A stretch of DNA of 64,000 bases from a virus: positions 186,001-250,000 of IMG/VR virus record IMGVR_UViG_3300034073_003340; one strand, written 5' to 3'. Shown in pieces: positions 31,606-38,861 of this stretch (position 1 is the first letter of the stretch; every line of letters begins with the position of its first letter). A program made the translations under genes and the position numbers. The notes beneath the pieces were generated by a model that saw nothing but the letters and a program-made list of their open reading frames with translations, did no database searches and had not been told where the DNA came from.

Positions 31606-31758
31606 TTAAAAGTTGTTGGCTTTGAATTCTTTTACCCAGCCACGGTCCCACGCCTTGTAGTCGTCAGAGCCTTTGGGGAACGGATTATCTTCACGCTCCT
31701 TGCTGTTGTGGTAGTCGGTCCGTCCCAACTTGACACGAGGATTTGGAGCCTTACGCAT
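31606..31758 (-). CDS. Small RMF-like protein
   Basis: 50 aa: MRKAPNPRVKLGRTDYHNSK, then NPFPKGSDDYKAWDRGW. The N-P-[FY]-x-x-G-S-x-x-x-x-A-W-x-x-G-W core resembles ribosome modulation factor (RMF), which dimerises idle ribosomes. Its ATG overlaps the upstream stop (TAATG). If the similarity is real it could dampen host translation; it could equally be a general small nucleic-acid-binding peptide. Confidence 0.68.
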   Translation of the reverse strand: MRKAPNPRVKLGRTDYHNSKEREDNPFPKGSDDYKAWDRGWVKEFKANNF

Positions 31759-31937
31759 TATCCACCATTTACCAATGCCCTACTATAGATATCAAACGCC
31801 TGACCCAATATGATCATCCCTGAACCGGTCAGCATCATGATTACAGGCGCTCGTATTCCTCTTCGCCAAAAATAGTGGGCAAATGGAAACATCGCAAATG
31901 CCCACAGGAGAAATACGAGATTAAGCAGCGTTATCAA
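31758..31937 (-). CDS. Small two-helix membrane protein
   Basis: 59 aa from TTG 31937, which overlaps the stop of the WGR gene. Two hydrophobic segments (LLNLVFLLWAFAMF and IMMLTGSGMIILGQAF) flank a basic loop (RRGIRAP). Its stop overlaps the next start (TAATG). Function unknown; holin-like size, but no evidence for lysis. Confidence 0.65.
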   Translation of the reverse strand: MITLLNLVFLLWAFAMFPFAHYFWRRGIRAPVIMMLTGSGMIILGQAFDIYSRALVNGG

Positions 31938-32329
31938 GCAGTTGCTCCAGCAGCAAGACGACCCATATTCTTGATATTGTCGCCCAGCTTTGCCATCATC
32001 AGCTGATTTTTGAAGCTTTTCACGAAGTTGGGATAGACCGCTTCAATGGACGGATATTCACCGTCGCTGGTCTGGTTGACAGCGATCTGGCGATATCCCT
32101 TATCCCGAATTTTCTTCGAGGTCAAGGCCTGCAGGTCGTGAGCGCCCCACCGTCCGGGATTGTATTTGAAGGTCAGCTTCTTGCGCGTTTCTGCGCTTTC
32201 GGGCCGCCGACCCCAGAAATTGTAGAGCTTGCCTTCGACCTCGACCCAGCCCCAAATCTTGTCTGAGCCCTTTTTGCCAGCATCCGGGTCATTACACCAC
32301 AGAAATGCCTTGATAGTGAAATCAACCAT
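31934..32329 (-). CDS. WGR-domain protein
   Basis: 131 aa from ATG 32329 with a GGAGATCGAAT ribosome-binding site. KLYNFWGRRPESAETRKKLT followed by KIRDKGYRQI matches the WGR domain, a nucleic-acid/regulatory module also found in PARPs and bacterial MolR-like proteins. There is no catalytic domain, so a standalone binder. It heads a three-gene coupled operon (WGR, membrane peptide, RMF-like). Confidence 0.75.
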   Translation of the reverse strand: MVDFTIKAFLWCNDPDAGKKGSDKIWGWVEVEGKLYNFWGRRPESAETRKKLTFKYNPGRWGAHDLQALTSKKIRDKGYRQIAVNQTSDGEYPSIEAVYPNFVKSFKNQLMMAKLGDNIKNMGRLAAGATA

Positions 32330-32380
32330 GATTCGATCTCCTCTTTTGATGCCACAATATAGCACAAAAGAGGAAACTGT

Positions 32381-32689
32381 CTAGCCCTTTTTGGAACCAA
32401 GTTGTTCCCGGGCCCTTTGGATAGCAGTGCGGAGGTCGAGGCCTTCCTCTTCCCTGAGCTTGCGAATAAGCGCAACCTCGCGGTTGATTGCCTCACGATC
32501 GATGGGACGAAAGGGGACATATTCCGCGCCGCGTTCTTCGGCCCAAAGCTTGGCCGAACGTTCGGCATCAGCGAGATTGTTGAAGCTGTCCCAAAAGGCT
32601 TCGCGATCCATGGATTCGCCCTGACCCCAAATCATAGTGGGGAGGAAGAGACCATAAGAGGTTTCCTGAACTTGGACAATCTTGCGCAT
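32381..32689 (-). CDS. Hypothetical protein
   Basis: 102 aa from ATG 32689 (GTGGAGATTGAT upstream). N-terminal strand, AFWDSFNNLADAERSAKLWA helix, then charged helices (EVALIRKLREEEGLD). Possibly a small regulator; no family recognised. Confidence 0.75.
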   Translation of the reverse strand: MRKIVQVQETSYGLFLPTMIWGQGESMDREAFWDSFNNLADAERSAKLWAEERGAEYVPFRPIDREAINREVALIRKLREEEGLDLRTAIQRAREQLGSKKG

Positions 32690-32720
32690 ATCAATCTCCA
32701 CGTCTGCTTCCGATAAACCA

Positions 32721-32748
32721 GATTTAGCAGAACTGGTGAATATGTCAA
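32721..32748 (-). promoter_or_regulatory. TTGAC-N16 promoter
   Basis: -35 TTGACA, 16-bp spacer, -10 TAAATC; drives the gene at 32689. Confidence 0.65.
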
Positions 32749-32753
32749 CCAGA

Positions 32754-33032
32754 TTATCCCCACCGTAGTTTGAAATAGATAGCCTCTTTGGTAAATCGCT
32801 TTGGTATTGTGAGTATTGCTTGACGCGATTCCAAGAGATTTCTCAAAAATTCCTTCAAGTCAGCTAATGACCAAGAAGTCTCGGGAAGGTGTGAACACCA
32901 CTCGACCATGTCAAAGCAGTCAGTTTCCTCGAGATTTTCCCTACTCAGAAGCTCAAGCATTTCCTCTATATCCGGATCAGGGTCGTGCTCTGATAGTTTG
33001 AGTAGCCGACGAAGTTCTTCCAATACTAACAT
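32754..33032 (-). CDS. FKL-W-like protein, outlying copy
   Basis: 92 aa. Mostly acidic helices (SEHDPDPDIEEMLELLSREN), with VEWCSHLPETSW and an end of FTKEAIYFKLRWG that fits the FKL-W signature. Outside the main arrays and divergent in its N-terminal half. Function unknown. Confidence 0.75.
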   Translation of the reverse strand: MLVLEELRRLLKLSEHDPDPDIEEMLELLSRENLEETDCFDMVEWCSHLPETSWSLADLKEFLRNLLESRQAILTIPKRFTKEAIYFKLRWG

Positions 33033-33035
33033 TGG

Positions 33036-33293
33036 TTATCGGTTCATCAAATAGTTTTGCCAGCTCTTTATCTCTTCTGGAGTCCAAACTCGGGTTCTCA
33101 ATGCCTTGAGTCTGCCAGCTTCAATGGCTTCAAGCAAGGGAACCAGTTCCTTCCATGTGGATTCGTCTCGACCTAACCAACTAGCCGCTGCTCGACATTG
33201 TTGTTCCAAAGAATGTGGTTCGATTCTTTCTATAATCTCATGAGCAGTAACTTGATCTCGTCGAAGATTAGCCTCTTCATTGTTGTCAGTCAT
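33036..33293 (-). CDS. Hypothetical protein
   Basis: 85 aa, charged helices (AHEIIERIEPHSLEQQCRAA). Overlaps the upstream stop by ATGA. Function unknown. Confidence 0.72.
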   Translation of the reverse strand: MTDNNEEANLRRDQVTAHEIIERIEPHSLEQQCRAAASWLGRDESTWKELVPLLEAIEAGRLKALRTRVWTPEEIKSWQNYLMNR

Positions 33294-33649
33294 GCGCTGC
33301 GAGCCTTATGGTATTCCAGAGCCTTTTCAGGAGTGCTAAGGCCCTTGATATCGCCTTCACCCACATAAGCAAGATGCGATCTGCCATCTGGAAACCAAAA
33401 GTCAATACCATAGACCATTGGACTGTTTCCCATCAATCCCGCGCCGCCCGAGACATGCCTGATTGTTCCGTGACCAGTTTCTCCCATGCCAAGATTGAAT
33501 ACAACAAAATCTCCAGGCTCATAGATTGCCGGTTTGGCTTTACTGATTTTCTTAATCAGTTCGAGTAGTATCTCGTCAGAGATATAACCGATCTCAAGTG
33601 AGTAGCGGTCCAGATATTCCCTAGCCACTGCTAGTTGTTCATTTTTCAC
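33290..33649 (-). CDS. Hypothetical protein, possible KOW/SH3-like barrel
   Basis: 119 aa from GTG 33649 (MKNEQLAVAREYLDRY), AAGGACAAATCT upstream. Frames reaching back to 33814 overlap the small gene at 33639-33818 and are rejected. YEPGDFVVFNLGMGETGHGT and GIDFWFPDGRSHLAYV suggest a small beta barrel. Function unknown. Confidence 0.68.
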   Translation of the reverse strand: MKNEQLAVAREYLDRYSLEIGYISDEILLELIKKISKAKPAIYEPGDFVVFNLGMGETGHGTIRHVSGGAGLMGNSPMVYGIDFWFPDGRSHLAYVGEGDIKGLSTPEKALEYHKARSA

Positions 33650-33818
33650 CAGATTTGTCCTTGAAGACGTCGCCGTAGAGAGGATGTTCCCACCATTCTC
33701 CTGGATGATACCACTGCTCGCGCCGCTTGGATTCATCCAAGAGCCGCTGAATACGAGGGCTACGTTGGATAACACCACAGTTGAAAATGCTGAAAAATCC
33801 CTGCCAGAACGCATTCAT
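33639..33818 (-). CDS. Small hypothetical gene
   Basis: 59 aa: MNAFWQGFFSIFNCGVIQRS, then Trp-rich QWYHPGEWWEHPLYGDV. The ATG overlaps the upstream stop (ATGA) and the C-terminus overlaps the downstream GTG. The coding choice rests on this coupling and plausible composition. Function unknown. Confidence 0.62.
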   Translation of the reverse strand: MNAFWQGFFSIFNCGVIQRSPRIQRLLDESKRREQWYHPGEWWEHPLYGDVFKDKSGEK

Positions 33819-34087
33819 AGCAAAGACTCAACTTCAATAGCGGCTAGCTTTTGTGAAACCTCTTCGGCTGTGACTTGATTTTCATAGTCAAGTCCCAGTT
33901 GCTTCAAGCCATACTGATGAAGACGAGAAACAGCATCATCTCTGGATGTTAGTTGACCAGTTCTCTCAACAATAAGAATACGCCAACGATTGAAGCCCAT
34001 ATTGGCTTTGGTCTTGTGGTAGCCGGGTGTCTCGCTGCTATGCCAGATATTCACGTTATTCGCTCCAATCGTCAGAGACTTAATCAA
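33815..34087 (-). CDS. Hypothetical protein
   Basis: 90 aa from TTG 34087, which overlaps the upstream stop; GTG at 34054 is the alternative. Helical C-terminus (AEEVSQKLAAIEVESLL). Function unknown. Confidence 0.65.
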   Translation of the reverse strand: MIKSLTIGANNVNIWHSSETPGYHKTKANMGFNRWRILIVERTGQLTSRDDAVSRLHQYGLKQLGLDYENQVTAEEVSQKLAAIEVESLL

Positions 34088-34319
34088 AGAAGCCGCGCTT
34101 GCCTTTTATATACTGATCAAAGGCATCAGTTTTGCCGAAGATCTTTTCCATCTTACTGGGCTCATCTAACTGATTTTTAAGAGCTTCCAGATCGCGCCTG
34201 TCCTGCTCTGCCTGTTCAAGCAGCCTGTGAACTTCTTTCAGCCACGATCGCTTAACCGTTATTTTGGTGTCAGGATCCCCAAAAGTCACCGACTTCAAAG
34301 TCTTCATATCAATTGCCAC
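34080..34319 (-). CDS. Hypothetical coiled-coil protein
   Basis: Up to 79 aa. GTG 34319 has GGAG seven bases upstream; ATG 34307 is the alternative. The central coiled coil (EVHRLLEQAEQDRRDLEALK) is likely dimeric. Function unknown. Confidence 0.68.
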   Translation of the reverse strand: MAIDMKTLKSVTFGDPDTKITVKRSWLKEVHRLLEQAEQDRRDLEALKNQLDEPSKMEKIFGKTDAFDQYIKGKRGFFD

Positions 34320-34605
34320 GGAGCGTCTCCAACTCGTCCAACAGCGCAGGGAGGGCGTTAGCTGCCCCTACGAGCAGATTCATATAAGCTACAGCAAGTG
34401 GCAGCTTTGGACAATCGTTTCCACCCTCAGAGGGGCTCTCTATCCCATTATGAACAAGCATCTCTGCGATGCCACCCATATGACTTTCATCAACAATATA
34501 TCGACAATTACATGGGTGATCGGGATCACCCATATGTCCGCCATGCAGGCTAACAGTTCCCCCGACGTCATCAATCAACTTACGGAGGGCTTGAATATCA
34601 GTCAC
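34309..34605 (-). CDS. Ead/Ea22-like phage protein
   Basis: 98 aa. The C-terminal LPLAVAYMNLLVGAANALPA followed by LLDELETLR matches the ANA-x-x-ALLDELE end typical of Ead/Ea22-like phage proteins of unknown role. The N-terminal half has His/Cys residues (HGGHMGDPDHPCNCRYI) that could bind metal. Confidence 0.7.
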   Translation of the reverse strand: MTDIQALRKLIDDVGGTVSLHGGHMGDPDHPCNCRYIVDESHMGGIAEMLVHNGIESPSEGGNDCPKLPLAVAYMNLLVGAANALPALLDELETLRGN

Positions 34606-34608
34606 CGC

Positions 34609-34797
34609 TTACCTTTCAATAATAAAGACATCATCGTCAGGTCTTTGAGACTGGATAACATCTTTCCAGTTTTCTGCCTGCCGGAGAGCAACATCTCTCC
34701 CAAATTCAGGGATAATTCTGAACGGGCGACTTTCAATCATCAGTCGTGATCCAGCGCCATTTTTGGGCATTCTCACAACATAGAAGCCAGGCTCCAT
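34609..34797 (-). CDS. Small hypothetical protein
   Basis: 62 aa from ATG 34797 (AAGAGGACA upstream): MEPGFYVVRMPKNGAGSRLM to DDDVFIIER. A much longer frame is open upstream but overlaps the MazG-like gene and has biased composition. Function unknown. Confidence 0.65.
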   Translation of the reverse strand: MEPGFYVVRMPKNGAGSRLMIESRPFRIIPEFGRDVALRQAENWKDVIQSQRPDDDVFIIER

Positions 34798-34804
34798 TGT
34801 CCTC

Positions 34805-35131
34805 TTAGTTGATCGAACGGTCACCATCAACACTTGCTCCATAGCGACGGGCCCACTTCTCGCATTTGCGGAGTAGGACCTCACATATTTCCTCGTTGGA
34901 AGTCTCTGGGCTGTGAACGAAGATGGCATCGAGGGCACAAGCGATGATGTCGATGCTTTCGCCCACAACTCCATCGGAGCCCTCTGGGGAGCCTTGTTCG
35001 CACTTGCCGACCTCCTCGTAGAGTTCGGCGAGTTCGCTTTCTGTATGGCGAGCCACATCTCTCAGGGTGCGACCGTTGCGGATCGCCCCTGAGAAATGCC
35101 TCACGATATCGATGGGATCATTTTTGTTCAT
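34805..35131 (-). CDS. MazG-like nucleotide pyrophosphohydrolase
   Basis: 108 aa from ATG 35131 (MNKNDPIDIVRHF). ELAELYEEVGK followed by GESIDIIACALDAIF gives the E-x-x-E ... E-x-x-D metal-binding pattern of all-alpha NTP pyrophosphohydrolases. Such enzymes hydrolyse non-canonical NTPs or lower alarmone-linked nucleotides; phage copies are thought to support phage DNA synthesis. Single-domain length fits. Confidence 0.72.
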   Translation of the reverse strand: MNKNDPIDIVRHFSGAIRNGRTLRDVARHTESELAELYEEVGKCEQGSPEGSDGVVGESIDIIACALDAIFVHSPETSNEEICEVLLRKCEKWARRYGASVDGDRSIN

Positions 35132-35196
35132 GCTGTAAAGTAACATGAACAGGAAAAGAGTCAATGTCAAAAGCGACCGCTAAGGTCTTTGACCTT

Positions 35197-35484
35197 TTAG
35201 GAGGCGCGCGATGCGATCCGCTGAACCGTGCTGTGGCTGAGCCCCAGGATCTGACCAAGGGTGCGATAGTCTTTCGACATATTGCTGGCGACCGTCTGTT
35301 TGAGAATGGGCAGGCTACCACAAACCCCAAGCTTGGACTGTCGGGAAACCCCCTTCAGAGGGTGACCACCGTTGGCGCTCGTCAGTCGATTATATACGGT
35401 CTTCTGCGTGAGACCATGGCGCGCTGCCAGTTCCTTGATGGAAACACCGCTGCGATATTCTGCGAGGGCGATCTTGGCATTCAT
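35197..35484 (-). CDS. Helix-turn-helix DNA-binding protein
   Basis: 95 aa with two helix-turn-helix segments: SIKELAARHGLTQKTVYNRL near residues 15-34 and LGQILGLSHSTVQRIAS at the end. No catalytic domain, so a small repressor or activator. A candidate regulator of the repeated promoters around it, though nothing links them directly. Confidence 0.78.
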   Translation of the reverse strand: MNAKIALAEYRSGVSIKELAARHGLTQKTVYNRLTSANGGHPLKGVSRQSKLGVCGSLPILKQTVASNMSKDYRTLGQILGLSHSTVQRIASRAS

Positions 35485-35516
35485 TTGCTAAACTCCTTGT
35501 TGTTGCCTGTAAATTG

Positions 35517-35544
35517 GTTTTAGCAATTACAGGTCACGAGTCAA
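35517..35544 (-). promoter_or_regulatory. TTGAC-N16 promoter
   Basis: -35 TTGACT, 16-bp spacer, -10 TAAAAC; drives the HTH gene at 35484. Confidence 0.68.
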
Positions 35545-35554
35545 CACCAAAGAA

Positions 35555-35737
35555 TCATTTTCTGATGTAGACAGTAGTGTAGACGCATTTGGCATTGACA
35601 CCCTGGAGTTCACGGGCCACCACCATACAATCCTTTTTGCTGTTAAACATATGATTGCTCACCCCAGCCCCTGTGCCCCACACGGCGCCCACGCCAAATA
35701 CTCCTGGCATAACGAGTAGCCAAACCTTCAAAGCCAT
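35555..35737 (-). CDS. Small exported or membrane protein
   Basis: 60 aa from ATG 35737. A hydrophobic N-terminus (LKVWLLVMPGVFGVGAVW) acts as signal or anchor; the rest has two Cys (DCMVVA, AKCVY) that could pair outside. Function unknown. Confidence 0.68.
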   Translation of the reverse strand: MALKVWLLVMPGVFGVGAVWGTGAGVSNHMFNSKKDCMVVARELQGVNAKCVYTTVYIRK

Positions 35738-35741
35738 TTCG

Positions 35742-36047
35742 TCAGTCCATCCAGAGGTAGCCGTTGGGAACCTGGATAGCATCATCAGGGTCAGGACGGT
35801 CTTCATCATTGTCCATATGCTGATCGTATTCGTCCTCTTGGATCACACGGAAGCCTGGCAGATCCGAGTCATAATCCTCAGGGCTAAAGTAGGCGTCCCA
35901 GATACCCTGAAAATGTCCGTTTTCATAGACATCGAGGGCAATTTCAGCGCGCAAAGCCGAATAGTCACCATATCCCTCGGTTGCCAGGCTCTTGATAATT
36001 TCGTCTGCGAAACCTAGGGTTTCCTCGGAAGCTTCCTCGATTTCCAT
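35742..36047 (-). CDS. Acidic hypothetical protein
   Basis: 101 aa, strongly acidic (DEYDQHMDNDEDRPDPDD). Start AAGGAGCAATAAA-ATG. Acidic small phage proteins sometimes mimic DNA; nothing more specific supports that here. Confidence 0.75.
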   Translation of the reverse strand: MEIEEASEETLGFADEIIKSLATEGYGDYSALRAEIALDVYENGHFQGIWDAYFSPEDYDSDLPGFRVIQEDEYDQHMDNDEDRPDPDDAIQVPNGYLWMD

Positions 36048-36164
36048 TTTATTGCTCCTTGACGGCAGGGTTTGGTTTTTCGGTAGCAGGTCAATGCAGA
36101 TCGAGCAACCTTTAAATGTAGTCCAAAGTTTTCGGGTCGTATTTGGAGTTCCCAGTTCCAGCTC
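36048..36164. other. Short intergenic region
   Basis: 117 bases with no convincing gene; an 18-codon frame whose ATG overlaps the upstream stop is too short to call. No TTGAC-N16 promoter in the usual form. Confidence 0.5.
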
Positions 36165-36359
36165 TCATATTTGTTCATCCTTGATGATGATCACTCCATA
36201 TCGTTTAAGTTGGCGATGGCAATCTACTTTTAGATCAAAGTCGAGAATTCCACCCATTGCTCCTGCTAGGAGCCTTTGAACAGATCCATAACGATCAGCT
36301 TCCTTATTATATACCGGAAATAGCGTATCGTCGATCTCAACAGTTACGCGGCGCTTCAC
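36165..36359 (-). CDS. Small hypothetical protein
   Basis: 64 aa. The N-terminal strand KRRVTVEIDDTLFPVY followed by helices could be ribbon-helix-helix-like, but the fit is weak. Its ATG overlaps the upstream stop (ATGA). Confidence 0.7.
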   Translation of the reverse strand: MKRRVTVEIDDTLFPVYNKEADRYGSVQRLLAGAMGGILDFDLKVDCHRQLKRYGVIIIKDEQI

Positions 36360-36826
36360 AGGCGATACTCCGCTTTGTCGGCGAAATCAGGATCCAGGGT
36401 AAGCAGCGGATGACCCAGCGACTCCGTGAAAGAGTCCTTGAAACGTTCGTGATCGCGGTTGATCAGGTCGGCGCAGGTGCCACAATAATACGCCCTTGTT
36501 GAATGGTTATACCAGTATGCTCCGGGCATCTGGCATGCCGTGCGGTTACACCGCTGACCCTTTTCACCTTTGTGGGGATGATCTGGCTTGGTGACATTGA
36601 GATTGTCCAGATAAGCTTTGCTCATCCTGACACCGTTGGGATCAATATAGCTACCATCGGGCTGATATCCCGTCTGCGGAGCCGACGGACGACTTGGCGA
36701 AACCGGCGTCTGATAGGAGCCCTGACTGAGCATTTTCATATGAGCTGCGGCCTCACGCTTTGCTGCTGATTCAGCCCGCATCTGCTTGAAGCTCTTATTG
36801 CGGAAACTCCTGGATGGCTTGCTCAT
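36356..36826 (-). CDS. Conserved phage zinc-binding protein
   Basis: 156 aa. Basic disordered N-terminus (KPSRSFRNKSFKQMRAE). The C-terminal part has CNRTACQMPGAYWYNHSTRA followed by YYCGTCADLIN, a Cys4-like knuckle that I recall from many phages, of unknown role. Start in AAAGGAGATCGT-ATG. Confidence 0.8.
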   Translation of the reverse strand: MSKPSRSFRNKSFKQMRAESAAKREAAAHMKMLSQGSYQTPVSPSRPSAPQTGYQPDGSYIDPNGVRMSKAYLDNLNVTKPDHPHKGEKGQRCNRTACQMPGAYWYNHSTRAYYCGTCADLINRDHERFKDSFTESLGHPLLTLDPDFADKAEYRL

Positions 36827-36931
36827 ACGATCTCCTTTGTGGTTTGAATAACCATAACACCACTTTTAACAAGATCAACCTATTATTGATATTGAGATGT
36901 GGTGGATTTAAGATGTGCGAAAGGAATGAAT

Positions 36932-37240
36932 ATGACTGAACTAAAGTCCAACGATCACGCATTCATCAAAATCTCCAAAGAGCTTCACTGTCTGAGAAAT
37001 GATCACAAGGCTCTGACCATGTTACAGTATGCCAAAGTAGGAGCGGGTCAGCATAACCCAGACGCGGTCCACAGTGAAGAATGGAAATGTCTCAATAGAC
37101 TTGTCAATATTTTGACAAGTGAAAATAAAATGCGAGAAACTCTGATTTCGATAAGAGAACGAATCAAAAGCCTCGAAGAATTATCGGATGCCTACCTCAG
37201 GGGAGATGATATAGTGGCAACCCGATTAATGAAGGAATGA
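36932..37240 (+). CDS. Hypothetical helical protein
   Basis: 102 aa from ATG 36932 with GAAAGGAAT upstream; GTG 36899 is less likely. Helical throughout (NKMRETLISIRERIKSLEEL). Encoded on + among minus genes and convergent with the next gene, one base apart. Function unknown. Confidence 0.73.
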   Translation: MTELKSNDHAFIKISKELHCLRNDHKALTMLQYAKVGAGQHNPDAVHSEEWKCLNRLVNILTSENKMRETLISIRERIKSLEELSDAYLRGDDIVATRLMKE

Positions 37241-37546
37241 TCAATAGTCGGCAAGATGCGCGAACTTTCCGCGCGGATTGACAATGTTATTGTATCGGTC
37301 CTTACACCGATAGGACTTTTTCTTGCCTTTGATCACCGGAGGACAGAACTTCTGCTGGTAGGTCTTTTTCACGATCTTGCGGGCGCAGCAGGCACATTCG
37401 ATAGTGGCCCCGATTTCGGCCCGGCTGTTGTCATGGAAGCGGTCACGCATCTTGCGCCACTCGCGATCGCGACGTTCAAGATCAAATTCCCGCAATTCAG
37501 AGGAAAAATCGTAGGAGTCGTCCAGATGCTCCGCCATTTCACCCAT
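37241..37546 (-). CDS. Hypothetical Cys-rich protein
   Basis: 101 aa. The acidic and basic N-terminal helix (ELREFDLERRDREWRKMRDR) is followed by CACCARK, KTYQQKFC and YRCKDRYNN, a likely zinc finger of the type seen in small nucleic-acid-binding phage proteins. GGGAGATCACCA precedes ATG 37546. Confidence 0.75.
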   Translation of the reverse strand: MGEMAEHLDDSYDFSSELREFDLERRDREWRKMRDRFHDNSRAEIGATIECACCARKIVKKTYQQKFCPPVIKGKKKSYRCKDRYNNIVNPRGKFAHLADY

Positions 37547-37742
37547 TGGTGATCTCCCTTGCCATCTGAGCCGCGGCCAGCTTGCGTTGAGCCTCGCGGA
37601 TCATGACCTCAGATGCGCCCATGGCCTTCATGGTTTCGATAACCTTGGCAGCGGCCTCGAGTCGATCTTCACCTTGCTGGATACCAGAAAGTTCTCCAGC
37701 AAAGCTATTTGCTTGTGATCGGGATACTTTACGCGTCACCAT
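37539..37742 (-). CDS. Hypothetical helical protein
   Basis: 67 aa, all-helical, Ala-rich (AAAKVIETMKAMGASEVMIR). AGGAGTCT precedes the ATG. It overlaps the Cys-rich gene downstream. Function unknown. Confidence 0.72.
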   Translation of the reverse strand: MVTRKVSRSQANSFAGELSGIQQGEDRLEAAAKVIETMKAMGASEVMIREAQRKLAAAQMAREITNG

Positions 37743-37766
37743 AGACTCCTCATTTCCTGTTCACCA

Positions 37767-37794
37767 GTTCTAACAGAAACTAGAAAGAAGTCAA
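37767..37794 (-). promoter_or_regulatory. TTGAC-N16 promoter
   Basis: -35 TTGACT, 16-bp spacer, -10 TAGAAC; drives the two-gene unit starting at 37742. Confidence 0.7.
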
Positions 37795-37798
37795 CCGA

Positions 37799-38194
37799 TC
37801 AAAGGCCCTCGATTTCAATTGATGTAACGCGGTTACTGAACTTGTTCCGCAGCACCCCGCCAATGCGATCCCAGAAAGACGGTTCACCATCCTCAGACTC
37901 AAACCACTTTTGCTTGGGAAAGATGAGAATATTGCGAAAGCGCAGGCTATCCATCTGACTCAAAAAACAAGTCAGAGCAGTCGGGCTTAGATCTTCCATA
38001 CCGGCCACAATCGTCGGCCCTTTGTCATCGAAAACTGTGGGATTCTGAGTGTCGAGAACCCGATGAGCAACACCAAGGGTGTCGAGCATCTTGCTGATGT
38101 CTTCAGGGGTCGCATTATCGATAGCAATCTTCATTGCGTGACCGCTACAGGGCTGGCTGATCTTTGAAAGGATCGCTGGCGTAATCTGGGTCAT
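37799..38194 (-). CDS. Hypothetical protein
   Basis: 131 aa. It includes TPEDISKMLDTLGVAHRVLD and an FPKQKWFESEDGEPSFWDR loop. AGGAGATCAAC precedes the ATG. No family recognised. Confidence 0.77.
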   Translation of the reverse strand: MTQITPAILSKISQPCSGHAMKIAIDNATPEDISKMLDTLGVAHRVLDTQNPTVFDDKGPTIVAGMEDLSPTALTCFLSQMDSLRFRNILIFPKQKWFESEDGEPSFWDRIGGVLRNKFSNRVTSIEIEGL

Positions 38195-38219
38195 GTTGAT
38201 CTCCTATTTGGCTAAACTG

Positions 38220-38247
38220 GTGATAACATGGAAGTTCTAATCGTCAA
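38220..38247 (-). promoter_or_regulatory. TTGAC-N16 promoter
   Basis: -35 TTGACG, 16-bp spacer, -10 TATCAC; drives the gene at 38194. Flanked by 10-bp inverted arms GCTAAACTGG / CCAGTTTAGC. Confidence 0.68.
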
Positions 38248-38252
38248 CCAGT

Positions 38253-38603
38253 TTAGCTAAATTCACCCGAATAGAAGTGGAAGCCCTCGTCAATCCACTC
38301 GTTGCCGGTCTTGGCCCGCGCCGTCTTGGGCTCAATGGCCTTTGGTCCCCAGGGCTTAGTGGTTTGCTCCACAGTGGCCCAGAACTCCTCGGGAGTGAAA
38401 GGGGTGTTGTATTCGTCGACGATCAGCATGTTGGGCGTCATCATCGAAATGACATTCCGCCAGATATCCACGGTCTTGAAGTTCTCACCCTGGAACATAA
38501 AAGTCCAGCCACCTGCCCACTTGCCAATGTGAATATCTTCAGAAACTCGCTGACCGGTCTGGGGGTTCACCGATGTTTCGCGAATATAGAAGTTCGTTCC
38601 CAT
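38253..38603 (-). CDS. Conserved phage hypothetical protein (MGTNFY type)
   Basis: 116 aa. N-terminus MGTNFYIRE followed by DIHIGKWAGGWTFMF is a pattern I recall from many phage hypothetical proteins, structure unknown. Its own promoter is at 38635-38662. Confidence 0.8.
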   Translation of the reverse strand: MGTNFYIRETSVNPQTGQRVSEDIHIGKWAGGWTFMFQGENFKTVDIWRNVISMMTPNMLIVDEYNTPFTPEEFWATVEQTTKPWGPKAIEPKTARAKTGNEWIDEGFHFYSGEFS

Positions 38604-38634
38604 GTGAGTCTCCTTGATATCAACCTATATTCAG

Positions 38635-38662
38635 GGTTTAACATCTGAATAGGAATAGTCAA
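38635..38662 (-). promoter_or_regulatory. TTGAC-N16 promoter
   Basis: -35 TTGACT, 16-bp spacer, -10 TAAACC; drives the gene at 38603. Imperfect arms CCTATTCAG / CTGAATATAGG. Confidence 0.65.
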
Positions 38663-38751
38663 CCAGTTTCAGGGAGAAATGTTCCGTAAATTATAAAAGC
38701 TACTATGGTTCACAACTAAATGAACAACGCTGATATACAGGTTACCAGACG

Positions 38752-38769
38752 CTACCCGCCAGCGGGTAG
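38752..38769. terminator. Hairpin downstream of M23 gene
   Basis: 8-bp perfect stem CTACCCGC / GCGGGTAG with a 2-base loop in a 200-base non-coding gap (38663-38861). No U-run follows on the minus strand, so terminator function is uncertain. Confidence 0.45.
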
Positions 38770-38861
38770 ACCCTGATAACATGAATAGCAGAGATATTCA
38801 ATTAAGAAGTGACACATAGGCGCGCTGACTCATCCTTTCAGGAGAGCAGCGAATCTGAAAT

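Noticed and set aside
34798-35058. Upstream extension of the gene ending at 34609
   Set aside because: The extension runs through the MazG-like gene in another frame and has Ser/Arg-biased composition; ATG 34797 has AAGAGGACA upstream.
36050-36168. 18-codon frame overlapping the stop of the gene at 36165
   Set aside because: The ATGA overlap fits the local pattern, but the frame is too short and has no other support.
38663-38861. Possible tRNA in the gap with the CTACCCGC hairpin
   Set aside because: No acceptor/T-arm pairing or TTCGA-type loop could be placed around the hairpin.
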